Source: CAWKEY01 sp963848675
Lineage (GTDB): Bacteria; Pseudomonadota; Gammaproteobacteria; Methylococcales; Methylomonadaceae
Assembly (NCBI GenBank): GCA_963848675.1
Contig: CAWKEY010000044.1
Location: forward strand, 1 to 64,000
Length of the DNA stretch: 64,000 bases
Direction of reading: 5' to 3'
Part shown: positions 1 through 9,237 of the stretch, piece by piece
How the letters are laid out: each line of letters starts with the position of its first letter
How positions within the stretch are numbered: position 1 is the first letter of the stretch
Translations under genes and position numbers: made by a program
Notes under the pieces: generated by a model
What the model was told of the DNA's origin: nothing
Database searches by the model: none
The model's input: only the letters and a program-made list of their open reading frames with translations

Positions 1-73
1 AAGTGTAGCCATTAAGCTTGACATAGTTTTGCCGGAGTCCTGAAGTGAGAACTCACTCACTTTGGAGGTTCTA

Positions 74-1318
74 ATGAATTCTGCCCACCACCACACGACC
101 AGTTGGCTACTTGAGAGCGAACTAGCACCCTACGTTGATGCTTTCATGCTGCATTTGTTTGACTGCCGCTATGCATCAAACACGATCAATAATTACCTTG
201 CTGGACTGACCCACTTTGCTCACTGGACAACCCTATGCAATATTGATGTTAAAAGCATCGATGAAAAGCTGATACAACAATTTCTTAACGATCACCTGCC
301 TCGCTGTAACTGCGAAGTACCTGTATTTCTCACTCGTAAAGATTCGCGTGCAGCGCTTGGGCATCTTCTTGTTTTGCTGCGTGCCAATGCAGTCATCGCC
401 GATCCTGCAATAGGGCTAACACCAGTGGATGAGGAGTTGCAACGATTCGATGACCATATGAACCATGTCCGAGGGCTAGCGCCTTCAACACGCAAAACCA
501 ATCTTTGCTTCATTCGTCGCCTGCTTTTTGGGCAGTTTGGTGATCAAGCCGTGGTGATTTCCGCCATCCTACCTGATCATATTCGCCAATTTGTCGCCAG
601 CCAGAGCAAGCTTTGCAAAGTTACAACCAGTATCAGTGCGCCTATCTCGGCATTACGTGGCTATTTTCGTTATCGTGCCACCCTGGGTGATCGAGTTCAC
701 CAGCTGATTGGAGTTGCCAACTTTCCCGCCAACTGGCAACAAGCGTCACTACCGAAGACACTCAGTAATAGCGAAGTTGAATGCTTATTGGACGCTCTTG
801 TGTATGACGGCACAGCGGCACTCAGAACGGCAGCCATCGTGCATTGCGCGCTGGATCTCGGCTTACGCAGCTGCGAGGTGGCTCATCTTGGGCTTGATGA
901 TATTGACTGGTCGGCCGCGACTATCACGCTACGAGGAACCAAAGGGCGACGTGAAGATGTTATGCCGTTACCTGCGGCAACGGGTCAAGCTATTGCTGAT
1001 TACCTAAAGTATGAACGGCCGCCCACCAGTAATCGGGCCGTGTTTGTCCGTAACATCGCTCCACGCGATCAGCCTGTCGGCCCCGATCTCATCCGTAAAT
1101 CGATACGCCAAGCTTATGCTCGTGCCGGTTTGCCGTACACGCGTTCACACCTTCTAAGGCACACTATGGCCAGCCGCTTATTGGCGGGCGGGAGTTCACT
1201 GAAAGAGGTAGCCGATGTCTTGCGGCACCGCTCGCTGAATACCACGCTAATTTATGCCAAACTCGACAGTAAAAATCTTGCTGAAGTGGCCTTGCCTTGG
1301 CCTGGGAGTGTGTCATGA
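74..1318 (+). CDS. Tyrosine recombinase, first of a recombinase trio (RitA-like)
   Basis: This is a phage-integrase-family site-specific recombinase of 414 residues. The catalytic set is complete: R265 (GLRSCEVAHL), K290 (GTKGRR), HLLRH at 359-363, H385 (LRHRS) and the nucleophile Y394 (LIYAK). The N-terminal ~200 residues are the SAM-like DNA-binding part. I chose ATG 74 because GGAGG at 64-68 sits 5 bases upstream; an in-frame TTG at 62 would overlap that site. The stop overlaps the next start (ATGA, 1315-1318). Three consecutive overlapping tyrosine recombinases are the hallmark of RIT (recombinase in trio) elements. The role in moving the element is inferred from that architecture. Confidence 0.88.
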   Translation: MNSAHHHTTSWLLESELAPYVDAFMLHLFDCRYASNTINNYLAGLTHFAHWTTLCNIDVKSIDEKLIQQFLNDHLPRCNCEVPVFLTRKDSRAALGHLLVLLRANAVIADPAIGLTPVDEELQRFDDHMNHVRGLAPSTRKTNLCFIRRLLFGQFGDQAVVISAILPDHIRQFVASQSKLCKVTTSISAPISALRGYFRYRATLGDRVHQLIGVANFPANWQQASLPKTLSNSEVECLLDALVYDGTAALRTAAIVHCALDLGLRSCEVAHLGLDDIDWSAATITLRGTKGRREDVMPLPAATGQAIADYLKYERPPTSNRAVFVRNIAPRDQPVGPDLIRKSIRQAYARAGLPYTRSHLLRHTMASRLLAGGSSLKEVADVLRHRSLNTTLIYAKLDSKNLAEVALPWPGSVS

Positions 1319-2292
1319 ATGCGTATATTACCATGCAAACTCATGCCGAAAACCACCTGAGCGAGCGGCGTCGATTGGGCTTTGGTTTGCGTACATCAGG
1401 CTATTCGATTCTGAGTTTTGCTCGATACGTTGATGCCCTAAATAGCCAAGAGCCAATTACTGTGGAAATTATGGCGGACTGGGCCATACAAGATAAGGGT
1501 AACACCGGTAATCCATCCACTTGGGCGCGGAGACTAAAAAATTTGCGCTCGTTTTGCCGTTACCTACAACAATTTGAACCCCGTACCGAGGTGCCGGACG
1601 ACACTATTTTTGGTCGAATCGGTCAGCGCTTGGCACCGCACATTTATAGCGAACAGGAGATCACTGATTTACTGGCAGCAGCCCATAAATTGGATTCATT
1701 TATTCCGGGATTACGCGGCGCCACCTACGAGACGCTGTTCGGTTTAATCGCTTCCACCGGCCTTCGAATTTCCGAAGCCTTGCATTTGCTGGACACGGAC
1801 GTCAATCTAAAGTTGGGCATGTTGACCATACGGCAAACCAAATTTGCCAAATCACGTCATGTGCTGCTCCACCCCAGCACTATAGATGCACTGCAACGCT
1901 ATCGAGCTCTACGAAACTCCCATATCGAAGTGACGGATGAATCGCCGTTTTTTGTTGGTGCTCGTGGACGACGATTAGGGCAGCCACTCAGTATGGAGCA
2001 AGTCCATCGCGTCTTCATTAGCTTGCGTAAGCAATTAGGTTGGATCAATCGTGGCGCGCACCAGGGACCACGTATCCATGATTTGAGGCACACTTTTGTC
2101 GTTCGCCGCGTGCTACTTTGGCAGGCTCAAGGACTGGATGTCGATCAGCATATGTTGACCTTATCCACGTATGTGGGGCATACCAATGTAACTAACACGT
2201 ATTGGTATCTCACCGGCATCCCTCAACTCATGGCGGTGGCGGCAGAGAGGTTTGAAAGTTTTACGCAAATGCCGGAGGTGAACAATGACTGA
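1315..2292 (+). CDS. Tyrosine recombinase, second of the trio (RitB-like)
   Basis: A 325-residue tyrosine recombinase. Visible catalytic residues are R151 (GLRISEALHL), HDLRH at 255-259, H289 (VGHTN) and Y298 nine residues later, the usual spacing. ATG 1315 overlaps the stop of the upstream gene, with GGGAG at 1304-1308 as ribosome site. An in-frame GTG at 1297 is less likely because it lies upstream of that site. The 3' end overlaps the third recombinase by 8 bases, so the three genes are almost certainly co-translated. All three are divergent from each other in sequence, so this is not a recent triplication. Confidence 0.88.
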   Translation: MNAYITMQTHAENHLSERRRLGFGLRTSGYSILSFARYVDALNSQEPITVEIMADWAIQDKGNTGNPSTWARRLKNLRSFCRYLQQFEPRTEVPDDTIFGRIGQRLAPHIYSEQEITDLLAAAHKLDSFIPGLRGATYETLFGLIASTGLRISEALHLLDTDVNLKLGMLTIRQTKFAKSRHVLLHPSTIDALQRYRALRNSHIEVTDESPFFVGARGRRLGQPLSMEQVHRVFISLRKQLGWINRGAHQGPRIHDLRHTFVVRRVLLWQAQGLDVDQHMLTLSTYVGHTNVTNTYWYLTGIPQLMAVAAERFESFTQMPEVNND

Positions 2293-3301
2293 AATAACGG
2301 CACCTCGACCCGTATCATTTGCATCACTGGTACAGCAATTTTTTACCGAGTATTTGGTAGCCCAGCGTTCGTTGAGCCCTTGCACGATTGCCTCTTACCG
2401 GGACACTATGCTGTTGTTTCTGGATTTTGCGCGGCATCGCTTGGGCAAAATGCCGACAGCACTGAGCTTGAACGACATTACGCCGGATTTGATCCTGGCA
2501 TTTCTGGATCATTTAGAACAAGAGCGGCAAAATTCGGTGCGCAGCCGCAACCTGAGATTGACGGCCTTGCGTGCGTTTCTGAAGTTCGCAGCACGGCGCG
2601 ACGTAACGTCTTTCTTCATCATCGAACAGGCATTGGGTGTGCCCATGAAGCGTTTCGAACGCCCAATGCTGGGCTTCTTGAGTCGTGAGGAAATGTTGGC
2701 TGTAATTGGGCAACCCGGAGATACTTGGACTTCGCAACGTGACCATCTATTGTTGGCCATGCTTTATAACACGGGTGCGCGCGTCTCAGAAATCATTGGC
2801 GTCAAGGTAGGCGATATTGTGTTGGGTGAATCCGCCTGCGTGCATCTGCGAGGCAAGGGCCGCAAACAGCGATCGACACCTTTATGGAAAAGTACAGTCC
2901 AGGAAATTGGCGTCTGGCTGCAACGCAATCCTATGTTAAGTGCCGATGCCGCGTTACTACCTAATCGGGATGGCTTTGCTATGACGCGGTGCAACGTTAC
3001 CCAGCGATTAAACATCGCAGTTGCTAGTGCAGCCCAGACACATATCAGTCTCACCAAACGAAGCATCTCACCGCACACCATAAGACATACGACCGCCATG
3101 CATCTGTTAAAGTCGGGCGTTGCTTTTAGTGTGATTGCTTTGTGGTTGGGTCATGAGAGCACAATCACTACACATCGATATGTTGAAGCCGATTTAGCGA
3201 TGAAGGAAAAGGCTTTAGCTAGACTTCAAGAGCCAGATACCATTCCGTGTCGTTACCATCCAGCTGATGATGAATTGATGCGCTTTCTTCAATCAATATA
3301 A
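2285..3301 (+). CDS. Tyrosine recombinase, third of the trio (RitC-like)
   Basis: A 338-residue XerC/D-like tyrosine recombinase. It has an N-terminal core-binding domain (about residues 15-105) and a catalytic domain with R166 (GARVSEIIGV), a basic GKGRKQRS hairpin, HTIRH at 264-268, H290 (LGHES) and Y299. GGAGGTG at 2274-2280 precedes ATG 2285. All catalytic residues are kept in all three recombinases, which suggests the element is intact at protein level. It ends just before a stretch of palindromes (3311-3393) that may be the right end of the element. Confidence 0.88.
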   Translation: MTEITAPRPVSFASLVQQFFTEYLVAQRSLSPCTIASYRDTMLLFLDFARHRLGKMPTALSLNDITPDLILAFLDHLEQERQNSVRSRNLRLTALRAFLKFAARRDVTSFFIIEQALGVPMKRFERPMLGFLSREEMLAVIGQPGDTWTSQRDHLLLAMLYNTGARVSEIIGVKVGDIVLGESACVHLRGKGRKQRSTPLWKSTVQEIGVWLQRNPMLSADAALLPNRDGFAMTRCNVTQRLNIAVASAAQTHISLTKRSISPHTIRHTTAMHLLKSGVAFSVIALWLGHESTITTHRYVEADLAMKEKALARLQEPDTIPCRYHPADDELMRFLQSI

Positions 3302-3310
3302 CTATGCTTA

Positions 3311-3340
3311 GCGCTCTACCAGTAATCGCTGGTAGCGCGC
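3311..3340. repeat. Hairpin downstream of the recombinase trio
   Basis: CTACCAG and CTGGTAG pair around a six-base loop, and GCGC on both sides extends the stem after one mismatch. There is no run of T after it, so it is not a typical intrinsic terminator. Its place directly behind the third recombinase suggests an element end or recombinase-binding structure; this is inference. Confidence 0.45.
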
Positions 3341-3366
3341 GGGGTGCAAGTCGAAATGAAGATCTT

Positions 3367-3393
3367 CTATGCATAGTTTGGTTCTATGCATAG
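3367..3393. repeat. Duplicated palindrome CTATGCATAG behind the RIT genes
   Basis: The perfect 10-base palindrome CTATGCATAG occurs twice, at 3367-3376 and 3384-3393, separated by TTTGGTT. A related direct sequence, CATAGTTTTG, lies at about 22-31 before the first recombinase; the 3' copy reads CATAGTTTGG. Tyrosine recombinases bind paired inverted core sites, so this may be a recombination or terminal site. The left end of the element may lie outside the window. Confidence 0.4.
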
Positions 3394-3449
3394 TGGCCGT
3401 AAGCGCGCATTCATTAATTGAGGTTTAAGCCCAAACCCTGCCAGCAGGC

Positions 3450-5102
3450 TTACCCTACGACCACGAGGCTCGTGGCATAATCTTCCGGCGGCTCGAAGCC
3501 CAACAGCGTGATACATGTCGCCGCCAGATTTGCAATGCCCGCCTCCGGCACATCAGCCAAACGGGCGTTGGCCGCTCCCGACGGATCGTATACAATTCCA
3601 GGTACCGGATTCAACGAATGAGCCGTCTTCGGCTTACACCTGTCCTGCTCATCCAGCTTCAGCGCTCCGGTCTTATTATCCAGTTCGCACATGTCGTCCG
3701 CATTGCCATGATCGGCCGAGCAAACCATAATTCCATTGGTCTTCTTCAGCGCGTCCATAATCCTGCCCACGCCTTCATCCACGGCTTCGACAGCCAATTT
3801 TACCGCACTCACCACGCCCGTATGGCCCACCATGTCGCCATTCGGGAAATTCAGGCGGATAAATTTATATTCCCCGCTCTCAATTGCCTGCACCACAGCA
3901 TCGGTAATTTCATCCGCTTTCATTCGCGGCGCATCTTCGAACGGGCATACATCCGATGGAATCTCTTTCCAGGTCTCTGTCGGAAACTTACCCGAATTAT
4001 TGCCGTTGAAGAAATAGGTGACGTGGCCATATTTCTGCGTTTCCGAAATAGCCAGTTGTTTGACACCCGCATTCGAGAGATATTCGCTCATGGTTCGATC
4101 GATCGCCGGTGGCGTCACCAGATACCGCGCCGGAACCCCAAGGTCGCCGTCATACTGCATCATGCCCGCATACAACACATCCGGTTTCGGGCCGCGGTCA
4201 AACTCCTTTAATTCATCTGCTTCAAATGCTTTGGTAATTTCTAACGATCGATCGCCGCGGAAGTTAAAGAAAATTACGCTGTCACCATCCACAATCGGGC
4301 CCACAGGTGCCCCCGCACGTTCAATAACAAACGCGGGTAGATCCTGATCCAAAATACCCGGCTTTTCACTGCGGAAGGTTTCCACCGCTTCTTTCATCGA
4401 AGCAACCATCCGGCCTTCTGCTTTCACATGCGTCTCCCAACCACGCTTCACCATATCCCAATTGGCATCATAACGATCCATAGTAATATTCATGCGTCCG
4501 CCACCCGATGCCACGCAATAATCGACCGTGCCATCCGCGTTGATTTCTTTCAAGAAGGCATCAAAGCGCTCAACATACTCAAGCGCCGACGTCGGCGGCA
4601 CATCGCGCCCGTCAATCAAGGCATGAATCCGCGCCTTCTTCACACCCTGCTCCTTCGCCTTACGCAACATCGATTCCAGATGATTCACGTTGGAGTGCAC
4701 ATTGCCATCCGATAACAGTCCGATAAAGTGCAACGTCGACGATCTGTCAGTCACATTTTCAATGAGCTCCTGCCAAACCGAACCGGGGGCATACATGGCG
4801 CCCGAGGCAATCGCCTTTCCAACCAAAGATGCGCCCTGCGCAAAAACGCGACCGCATCCAATGGCATTATGGCCCACCTCTGAATTGCCCATGTCCCCGT
4901 CGTCCGGCAACCCCACCGAAACCCCATGCGCCCGTAATTCCGTATACAAGGCGTTCTCACGCAACCAGTTCAGATTCGGAGTCGTTGCCTGCTTCACATA
5001 ATCGCTTTCCGGATTTTTACCAATCCCGACCCCATCCATAATCACCAACACCACCGGGCCTTCCGGACCGGTAAAATTCTTACTCTTTTTCAGCTGAATC
5101 AT
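3450..5102 (-). CDS. gpmI: 2,3-bisphosphoglycerate-independent phosphoglycerate mutase
   Basis: This cytosolic enzyme interconverts 3- and 2-phosphoglycerate in glycolysis and gluconeogenesis using two metal ions. The 550-residue product carries the alkaline-phosphatase-superfamily signatures: the N-terminal metal motif in IMDGVGIG, the phospho-serine in DMGNSEVGHN, HALIDGRDVPP, and the C-terminal metal site CSADHGNADDM. The length is slightly above the usual ~510 residues but no domain is missing. A weak AGGAA ribosome site lies just upstream of ATG 5102. It is a single gene separated from both neighbours. Confidence 0.95.
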   Translation of the reverse strand: MIQLKKSKNFTGPEGPVVLVIMDGVGIGKNPESDYVKQATTPNLNWLRENALYTELRAHGVSVGLPDDGDMGNSEVGHNAIGCGRVFAQGASLVGKAIASGAMYAPGSVWQELIENVTDRSSTLHFIGLLSDGNVHSNVNHLESMLRKAKEQGVKKARIHALIDGRDVPPTSALEYVERFDAFLKEINADGTVDYCVASGGGRMNITMDRYDANWDMVKRGWETHVKAEGRMVASMKEAVETFRSEKPGILDQDLPAFVIERAGAPVGPIVDGDSVIFFNFRGDRSLEITKAFEADELKEFDRGPKPDVLYAGMMQYDGDLGVPARYLVTPPAIDRTMSEYLSNAGVKQLAISETQKYGHVTYFFNGNNSGKFPTETWKEIPSDVCPFEDAPRMKADEITDAVVQAIESGEYKFIRLNFPNGDMVGHTGVVSAVKLAVEAVDEGVGRIMDALKKTNGIMVCSADHGNADDMCELDNKTGALKLDEQDRCKPKTAHSLNPVPGIVYDPSGAANARLADVPEAGIANLAATCITLLGFEPPEDYATSLVVVG

Positions 5103-5437
5103 TTCAAATTCCTACTTACAGGTTATAAGGGTTCTAACCACAAACCCTCGATATTTTTTTAAATGTTTAAAAACAACAATACATAAATATTCATAACTCA
5201 TTTTCCATCCAATTGATTTTTAATGAAATGGAAAAATTCCGCGGTTTAGGGCGTACACCCTCAAAAAGGAAAAATTGTACGTTAGCGTTTATATTAAGGC
5301 GTATTTCAATGAATCGTAAAATTGGTGACCGTAAGCAATCCTACCCGGAAATTCGATTAACGCGTCAAGTTTGGAAATTCTCGGGCCACTACTTTTCCGC
5401 TCGTTTAAGACTTTGCAATAGGCTCATAATCTTCGCC
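5103..5437. other. Gap between gpmI and the ABC permease, no gene seen
   Basis: AT-rich sequence next to gpmI (5103-5250) should hold the gpmI promoter, but no clear -35/-10 pair stands out. A plus-strand open frame that starts here runs into the permease antisense and has no family resemblance, so I do not call it. Nothing else is recognisable. Confidence 0.5.
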
Positions 5438-6199
5438 TCAGTTTCTAATCTTGTACCCCGTCTTAAACACCCACCATACAAAAGTCAGGCAGATGATAAG
5501 AAAGCCAAACGTCATGCCGATACTCAGGGCGAGATGCACATCGGCAACGCCGTAGAAGCTCCAGCGAAAGCCGCTGATCAAATACACCACCGGATTGAAC
5601 AGGGTGATCTTCTGCCACAATGGGGGCAACATATTGATCGAATAGAACGCGCCGCCAAGGAATGTGAGCGGGGTGACGATCAACATCGGAACTACCTGTA
5701 GTTTCTGAAAATTATCGGCCCACAAACCGATAATGAAGCCAAATAGACTGAAAGTAACAGCAGTGAGCAATAGAAAGACAATCATCCACCAGGGATGAGC
5801 TATCTCGTAGGGCACGAAAATGTGGGCGGTGCCAAGAATGAGTAGACCCAGCATCACCGACTTGGTCGCCGCCGCACCCACATAACCAATCAGCACTTCG
5901 ACCCACGAAACCGGTGCTGATAGCAGTTCATAAATAGTGCCCGCCCACCTGGGCATGTAAATTCCGAAAGAGGCATTGGAGATGCTTTCGTTCAGTAAAT
6001 TCAGCATGACCAGACCCGGGATGATGAAGGCGCCGTAACTGACGCTGTCAATGTCGCCCATACGTGAACCAATGGCTTTGCCAAATACGATGAAGTACAG
6101 CGAGGTGGTAAGCACCGGTGCGGCGACACTTTCCCATAGAGTACGAAAGGTACGCGCCATTTCAAAGTGGTAAATGGCGCGAATGCCATAAATGTTCAT
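5438..6199 (-). CDS. ABC-2 type transporter permease
   Basis: A 253-residue inner-membrane permease with about six hydrophobic segments, of the ABC-2 (YadH/NodJ-like) type. The family features visible are a long N-terminal cytoplasmic helix before the first membrane segment and the C-terminal VYLISGFRWSFYG stretch typical of these exporters. Its start overlaps the stop of the upstream ATPase by 4 bases, so both are made together. The substrate cannot be read from the sequence; relatives export polysaccharides, lipids or drugs. Confidence 0.85.
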   Translation of the reverse strand: MNIYGIRAIYHFEMARTFRTLWESVAAPVLTTSLYFIVFGKAIGSRMGDIDSVSYGAFIIPGLVMLNLLNESISNASFGIYMPRWAGTIYELLSAPVSWVEVLIGYVGAAATKSVMLGLLILGTAHIFVPYEIAHPWWMIVFLLLTAVTFSLFGFIIGLWADNFQKLQVVPMLIVTPLTFLGGAFYSINMLPPLWQKITLFNPVVYLISGFRWSFYGVADVHLALSIGMTFGFLIICLTFVWWVFKTGYKIRN

Positions 6200-7176
6200 T
6201 CCAGTGACTCCTTGGGCTGATGTACCAGGCTGACGAAAATGTCCTCCAGTGAACTCTCGCTGGAGCGTAAGTCTTTGAATTCGATGCTGTGATCACTTAA
6301 CGTGTGCAATAGCTCGGCAATGCCGGTTTCATCTTCCTGGGTGTCGAAGCTATAAACCAAGGCGTTTCCGTCGTCGGTGAGCTCCAACGACCAAGCGCTT
6401 AGTCCGGCCGGAATGCTGGTCATGGGCTGTCGTAAAGTCAGTGTGAGCTGCTTTTTGCCGAGCTTGCGCATCAATACATTTTTATCTTCAACAACGATCA
6501 GTTCGCCTTTGTTGATGACGCCGATGCGGTCTGCCATGTCTTCGGCTTCCTCAATGTAATGGGTGGTCAGAATGATCGTGGTGCCCTGTGCGCGAAGCTT
6601 ACGCACCATGCGCCACATGTCGTGTCGTAACTCCACATCCACGCCGGCACTCGGCTCATCAAGGAATAATATTGTTGGCTCATGCGCAAGGGCCTTGGCA
6701 ATCAGCACTCGGCGTTTCATGCCGCCTGATAGCGCCATGATTTTAACGTTACGCTTGTCCCACAGGGACAGATCGCGCAGCACTTTTTCCAGGTATGCTG
6801 GGTTGGGCGCCTTACCGAACAGCCCCCGACTGAATTTAATCGTGGCCCATACCGATTCAAACGAATCGGTATGTAGTTCCTGCGGCACCAAGCCGATGGT
6901 TGCCCGCGCCGCGCGGTAGTCTCGCACGGTGTCGTGACCGTCGGCGACGATGGTGCCAGAAGTGGCGTTGACGATGCCGCAGATGATACTAATCAGTGTC
7001 GTCTTGCCCGCACCATTCGGTCCGAGCAAGGCGAATATCTCGCCGCGTTTTATGTCCAGGTTAATGCTTTTGAGCGCTTGGAAACCGCCGGCATAGGTTT
7101 TGTTAACGCCGCGTACGAAGATGATGGGGACGGAATTATCGGGGGTCATAGTCGTAGTTGTGGGCATTTTTTTCAT
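6196..7176 (-). CDS. ABC transporter ATP-binding protein
   Basis: A 326-residue ABC ATPase that pairs with the permease at 5438-6199. It has Walker A GPNGAGKTT (about residue 53), the signature LSGGMKRR, Walker B ILFLDEPSAGVD and a switch histidine in TTHYIEEAE. About 80 residues follow the ATPase core, as in NodI/CcmA-like exporters. It is the first gene of a two-gene unit, divergent from the multicopper oxidase operon. The exporter's substrate is unknown. Confidence 0.88.
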   Translation of the reverse strand: MKKMPTTTTMTPDNSVPIIFVRGVNKTYAGGFQALKSINLDIKRGEIFALLGPNGAGKTTLISIICGIVNATSGTIVADGHDTVRDYRAARATIGLVPQELHTDSFESVWATIKFSRGLFGKAPNPAYLEKVLRDLSLWDKRNVKIMALSGGMKRRVLIAKALAHEPTILFLDEPSAGVDVELRHDMWRMVRKLRAQGTTIILTTHYIEEAEDMADRIGVINKGELIVVEDKNVLMRKLGKKQLTLTLRQPMTSIPAGLSAWSLELTDDGNALVYSFDTQEDETGIAELLHTLSDHSIEFKDLRSSESSLEDIFVSLVHQPKESLE

Positions 7177-7557
7177 GGATGAATGTAAATTCCAGAGTCT
7201 ATTGCTTAGAGTTTACAAAATCAGGAGGCCATTTAAGTGAAAATCATTGTTCATTGAACAATTAGGTATACACAATTCATGTGTCAATAGTTTTCCTGGG
7301 ACAACGTTATCCTGAAAAGCTTTAGATGACAATACGCTGCCTGATCCAGCGGTCAGTTGTTAGATGGGAGCGCTTACGATTTTTGATTATGATGTGCTGA
7401 CTCCGGGTGTGTAAATGAGATTTGAGCTTGAGTGCCGACGGCAGTATAAATAATGAATGTGTACAGAAAGCCGGTTTAAATAGGCTTCCTAGCCGGCAAA
7501 ATTTCGGTATAGTGTTCGTTTTTGTCATTAATCCGGTTTGCGCACAGCTTTTTGAAA
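7177..7557. other. Divergent control region, ABC exporter / multicopper oxidase
   Basis: This 380-base region separates two divergent operons and should hold both promoters. TATAGT at about 7509-7514 is a possible -10 for the oxidase operon but has no convincing -35 partner. No regulator site could be recognised. A minus-strand open frame (7322-7528) has no family features and is not called. Confidence 0.35.
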
Positions 7558-9237
7558 ATGCAGAACAAATATTTACGTGGGCTGATTATTCTCCTGATAG
7601 CGTTTTTGATCCCGCTGGCGGTCTGGCTAAGGCCGGGAGCGATGCAGGAGGGCGGGCTTAAGCCGCCCGATACCAGTCATCAAGTGATGTCAAAACAGGC
7701 GGGTTTTGAAATACCCTGCAAAAACGAGCACCCGGAATGGCGCCAGGCACAGGTCATTGATGGCGTTGAAATCGCCGAGTCGCTGGCATGTAATCCTGAC
7801 AATCCCTATGACGTCGCGGCATTTGTGAAAGGTATGAATAATATTTCCATGCATACCTGGATGAATACGCAATTGTCCGGGGATGCCTTGACGATGTCGG
7901 ATGATCTGGATCATGACGGCGACCCCGACATCATTCGCATCAAGCTGGAAGTGGTTGAGTTGAATGGCTCAAGCCCCGATGGCGATTTTCTCTTTCCTGG
8001 CTACGCTATTGCGCCGGGTATTCAGCCGGGGCTTTGGGTTTTTGCGCCCAAAACCAGCGATATGGCGGTTAAAAATTATGGCTCCCGGCAGGCCAATGAT
8101 TATCTGCGTGCGCCGTCGCCAGTTATTCGTGTTGAACAGGGCGATCAGGTCTATATCACACTGGAAAACACGCATTATTTTCCGCACACGATTCATTTTC
8201 ACGGCGTTGACCACCCCTGGCAAACAGCGTCTGGCAACGATAACGATGGCGACGCGCACGGCGGCTCTGGCGCCATGGGTGTTTTCCCGGGCGACAGCCA
8301 CATTTATGAGATGAAGCCCCGGACGGCCGGTACTATGCTTTATCACTGCCATGTACAGACTGACAAGCACGTCATGATGGGCATGGCTGGTATGTTCATC
8401 GTAGAAGAAAATCGCCCGAACAACTGGGTGCAGACCTTCAATATTGGTGGAGGCCATGTGCGGCATCCGTCCGCTGGAGTCAAAGAGGAGTACACCCAGG
8501 AATATGACCTGCATTATCAGTCCGTCGACAAGCATCTGGCGAAAATCATCCAGGAAGCCAACGATCCGCGTCTGATCGAGAAAAAAATGAACCGCGAATA
8601 CAACATGACCGAATCGCATGAAAACTATTTCCTGCTGAACGGCCATGCCTTCCCGTATACGTTGCGCGATGACCTGATCGTCACGGGGCCCAATGAAAAG
8701 ATCAAACTGCGCGTCGCCAATGCTCAGAATTCGGCTATGGCGCTGCATTTCCATGGCCATAAGGCCACGGTCACGCATTACGACGGCATCAAGCAGTCCG
8801 AGGCCATGCAAGTCATTCGCGATGTGGTCGATATTGCATCGGCGCAACGCGTCGATATCAAGCTGGATACGACCAATGACGGCCTCCATAACGACGGCGA
8901 AGGTGTCTGGATGTTTCATGATCATGTCGAGACCGGCGCGACAAATGATGGTGTGAGCCCGGGGGGTAATATCTCCATGGTCGTGTACCGCGATTTTATC
9001 GATGAGCAGGGTATGCCGAAACTGCACGAAGGGATGTTTGATCAGTTCTTCACCAGCGCTTATTACGCGCGCGAAACCCCAATGTGGGCTACGGGCGAAT
9101 TTGAGCAACTACTCGGCGAAGCCGGAAGTCTGCCCCCGAATTATCTAAAAATCATCGCCTTCGGCCTGACAATCGGATTGCTGTTCGCGCTTGTGTTTTA
9201 CCTCTTGCGCAGCCTCAGGATGGGGCAGCAACCATGA
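7558..9237 (+). CDS. Membrane-anchored multicopper oxidase
   Basis: A 559-residue copper oxidase with hydrophobic segments at both ends (about 8-24 and 533-555), so the catalytic part should face the periplasm. Two cupredoxin domains are visible. The first has HFHG at 213-216 and H263-C-H265 followed by H271 and M276, which looks like a type 1 copper site. The second has HFHG at 397-400 and HDH at 454-456 without the cysteine. That arrangement resembles two-domain oxidases with type 1 copper in the first domain. An Asp-rich DDLDHDGDPD stretch (115-124) resembles a calcium loop. I chose ATG 7558; an in-frame TTG at 7522 also exists. The stop overlaps the next gene (ATGA). The substrate is unknown. 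Confidence 0.85.
   Translation: MQNKYLRGLIILLIAFLIPLAVWLRPGAMQEGGLKPPDTSHQVMSKQAGFEIPCKNEHPEWRQAQVIDGVEIAESLACNPDNPYDVAAFVKGMNNISMHTWMNTQLSGDALTMSDDLDHDGDPDIIRIKLEVVELNGSSPDGDFLFPGYAIAPGIQPGLWVFAPKTSDMAVKNYGSRQANDYLRAPSPVIRVEQGDQVYITLENTHYFPHTIHFHGVDHPWQTASGNDNDGDAHGGSGAMGVFPGDSHIYEMKPRTAGTMLYHCHVQTDKHVMMGMAGMFIVEENRPNNWVQTFNIGGGHVRHPSAGVKEEYTQEYDLHYQSVDKHLAKIIQEANDPRLIEKKMNREYNMTESHENYFLLNGHAFPYTLRDDLIVTGPNEKIKLRVANAQNSAMALHFHGHKATVTHYDGIKQSEAMQVIRDVVDIASAQRVDIKLDTTNDGLHNDGEGVWMFHDHVETGATNDGVSPGGNISMVVYRDFIDEQGMPKLHEGMFDQFFTSAYYARETPMWATGEFEQLLGEAGSLPPNYLKIIAFGLTIGLLFALVFYLLRSLRMGQQP

Noticed and set aside
74..3301. Recombinase trio as a Tn554-type transposon
   Set aside because: Tn554 has TnpA, a much longer TnpB and a small TnpC; here all three are full tyrosine recombinases of 325-414 residues.
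74..3301. The trio as the integrase source for the integron at 20.6-22.3 kb
   Set aside because: None has the extra integron-integrase patch, and the integron has its own divergent intI remnant.
3618..4211. A 197-codon plus-strand open frame
   Set aside because: It is antisense to gpmI and its residue pattern mirrors the GpmI codons.
5213..5701. A 162-codon plus-strand open frame in the gpmI-permease gap
   Set aside because: More than half overlaps the permease antisense, and there is no ribosome site or domain.
7969..9108. A 379-codon minus-strand open frame
   Set aside because: It is antisense to the multicopper oxidase, whose copper motifs are clear; the minus frame has no family features.
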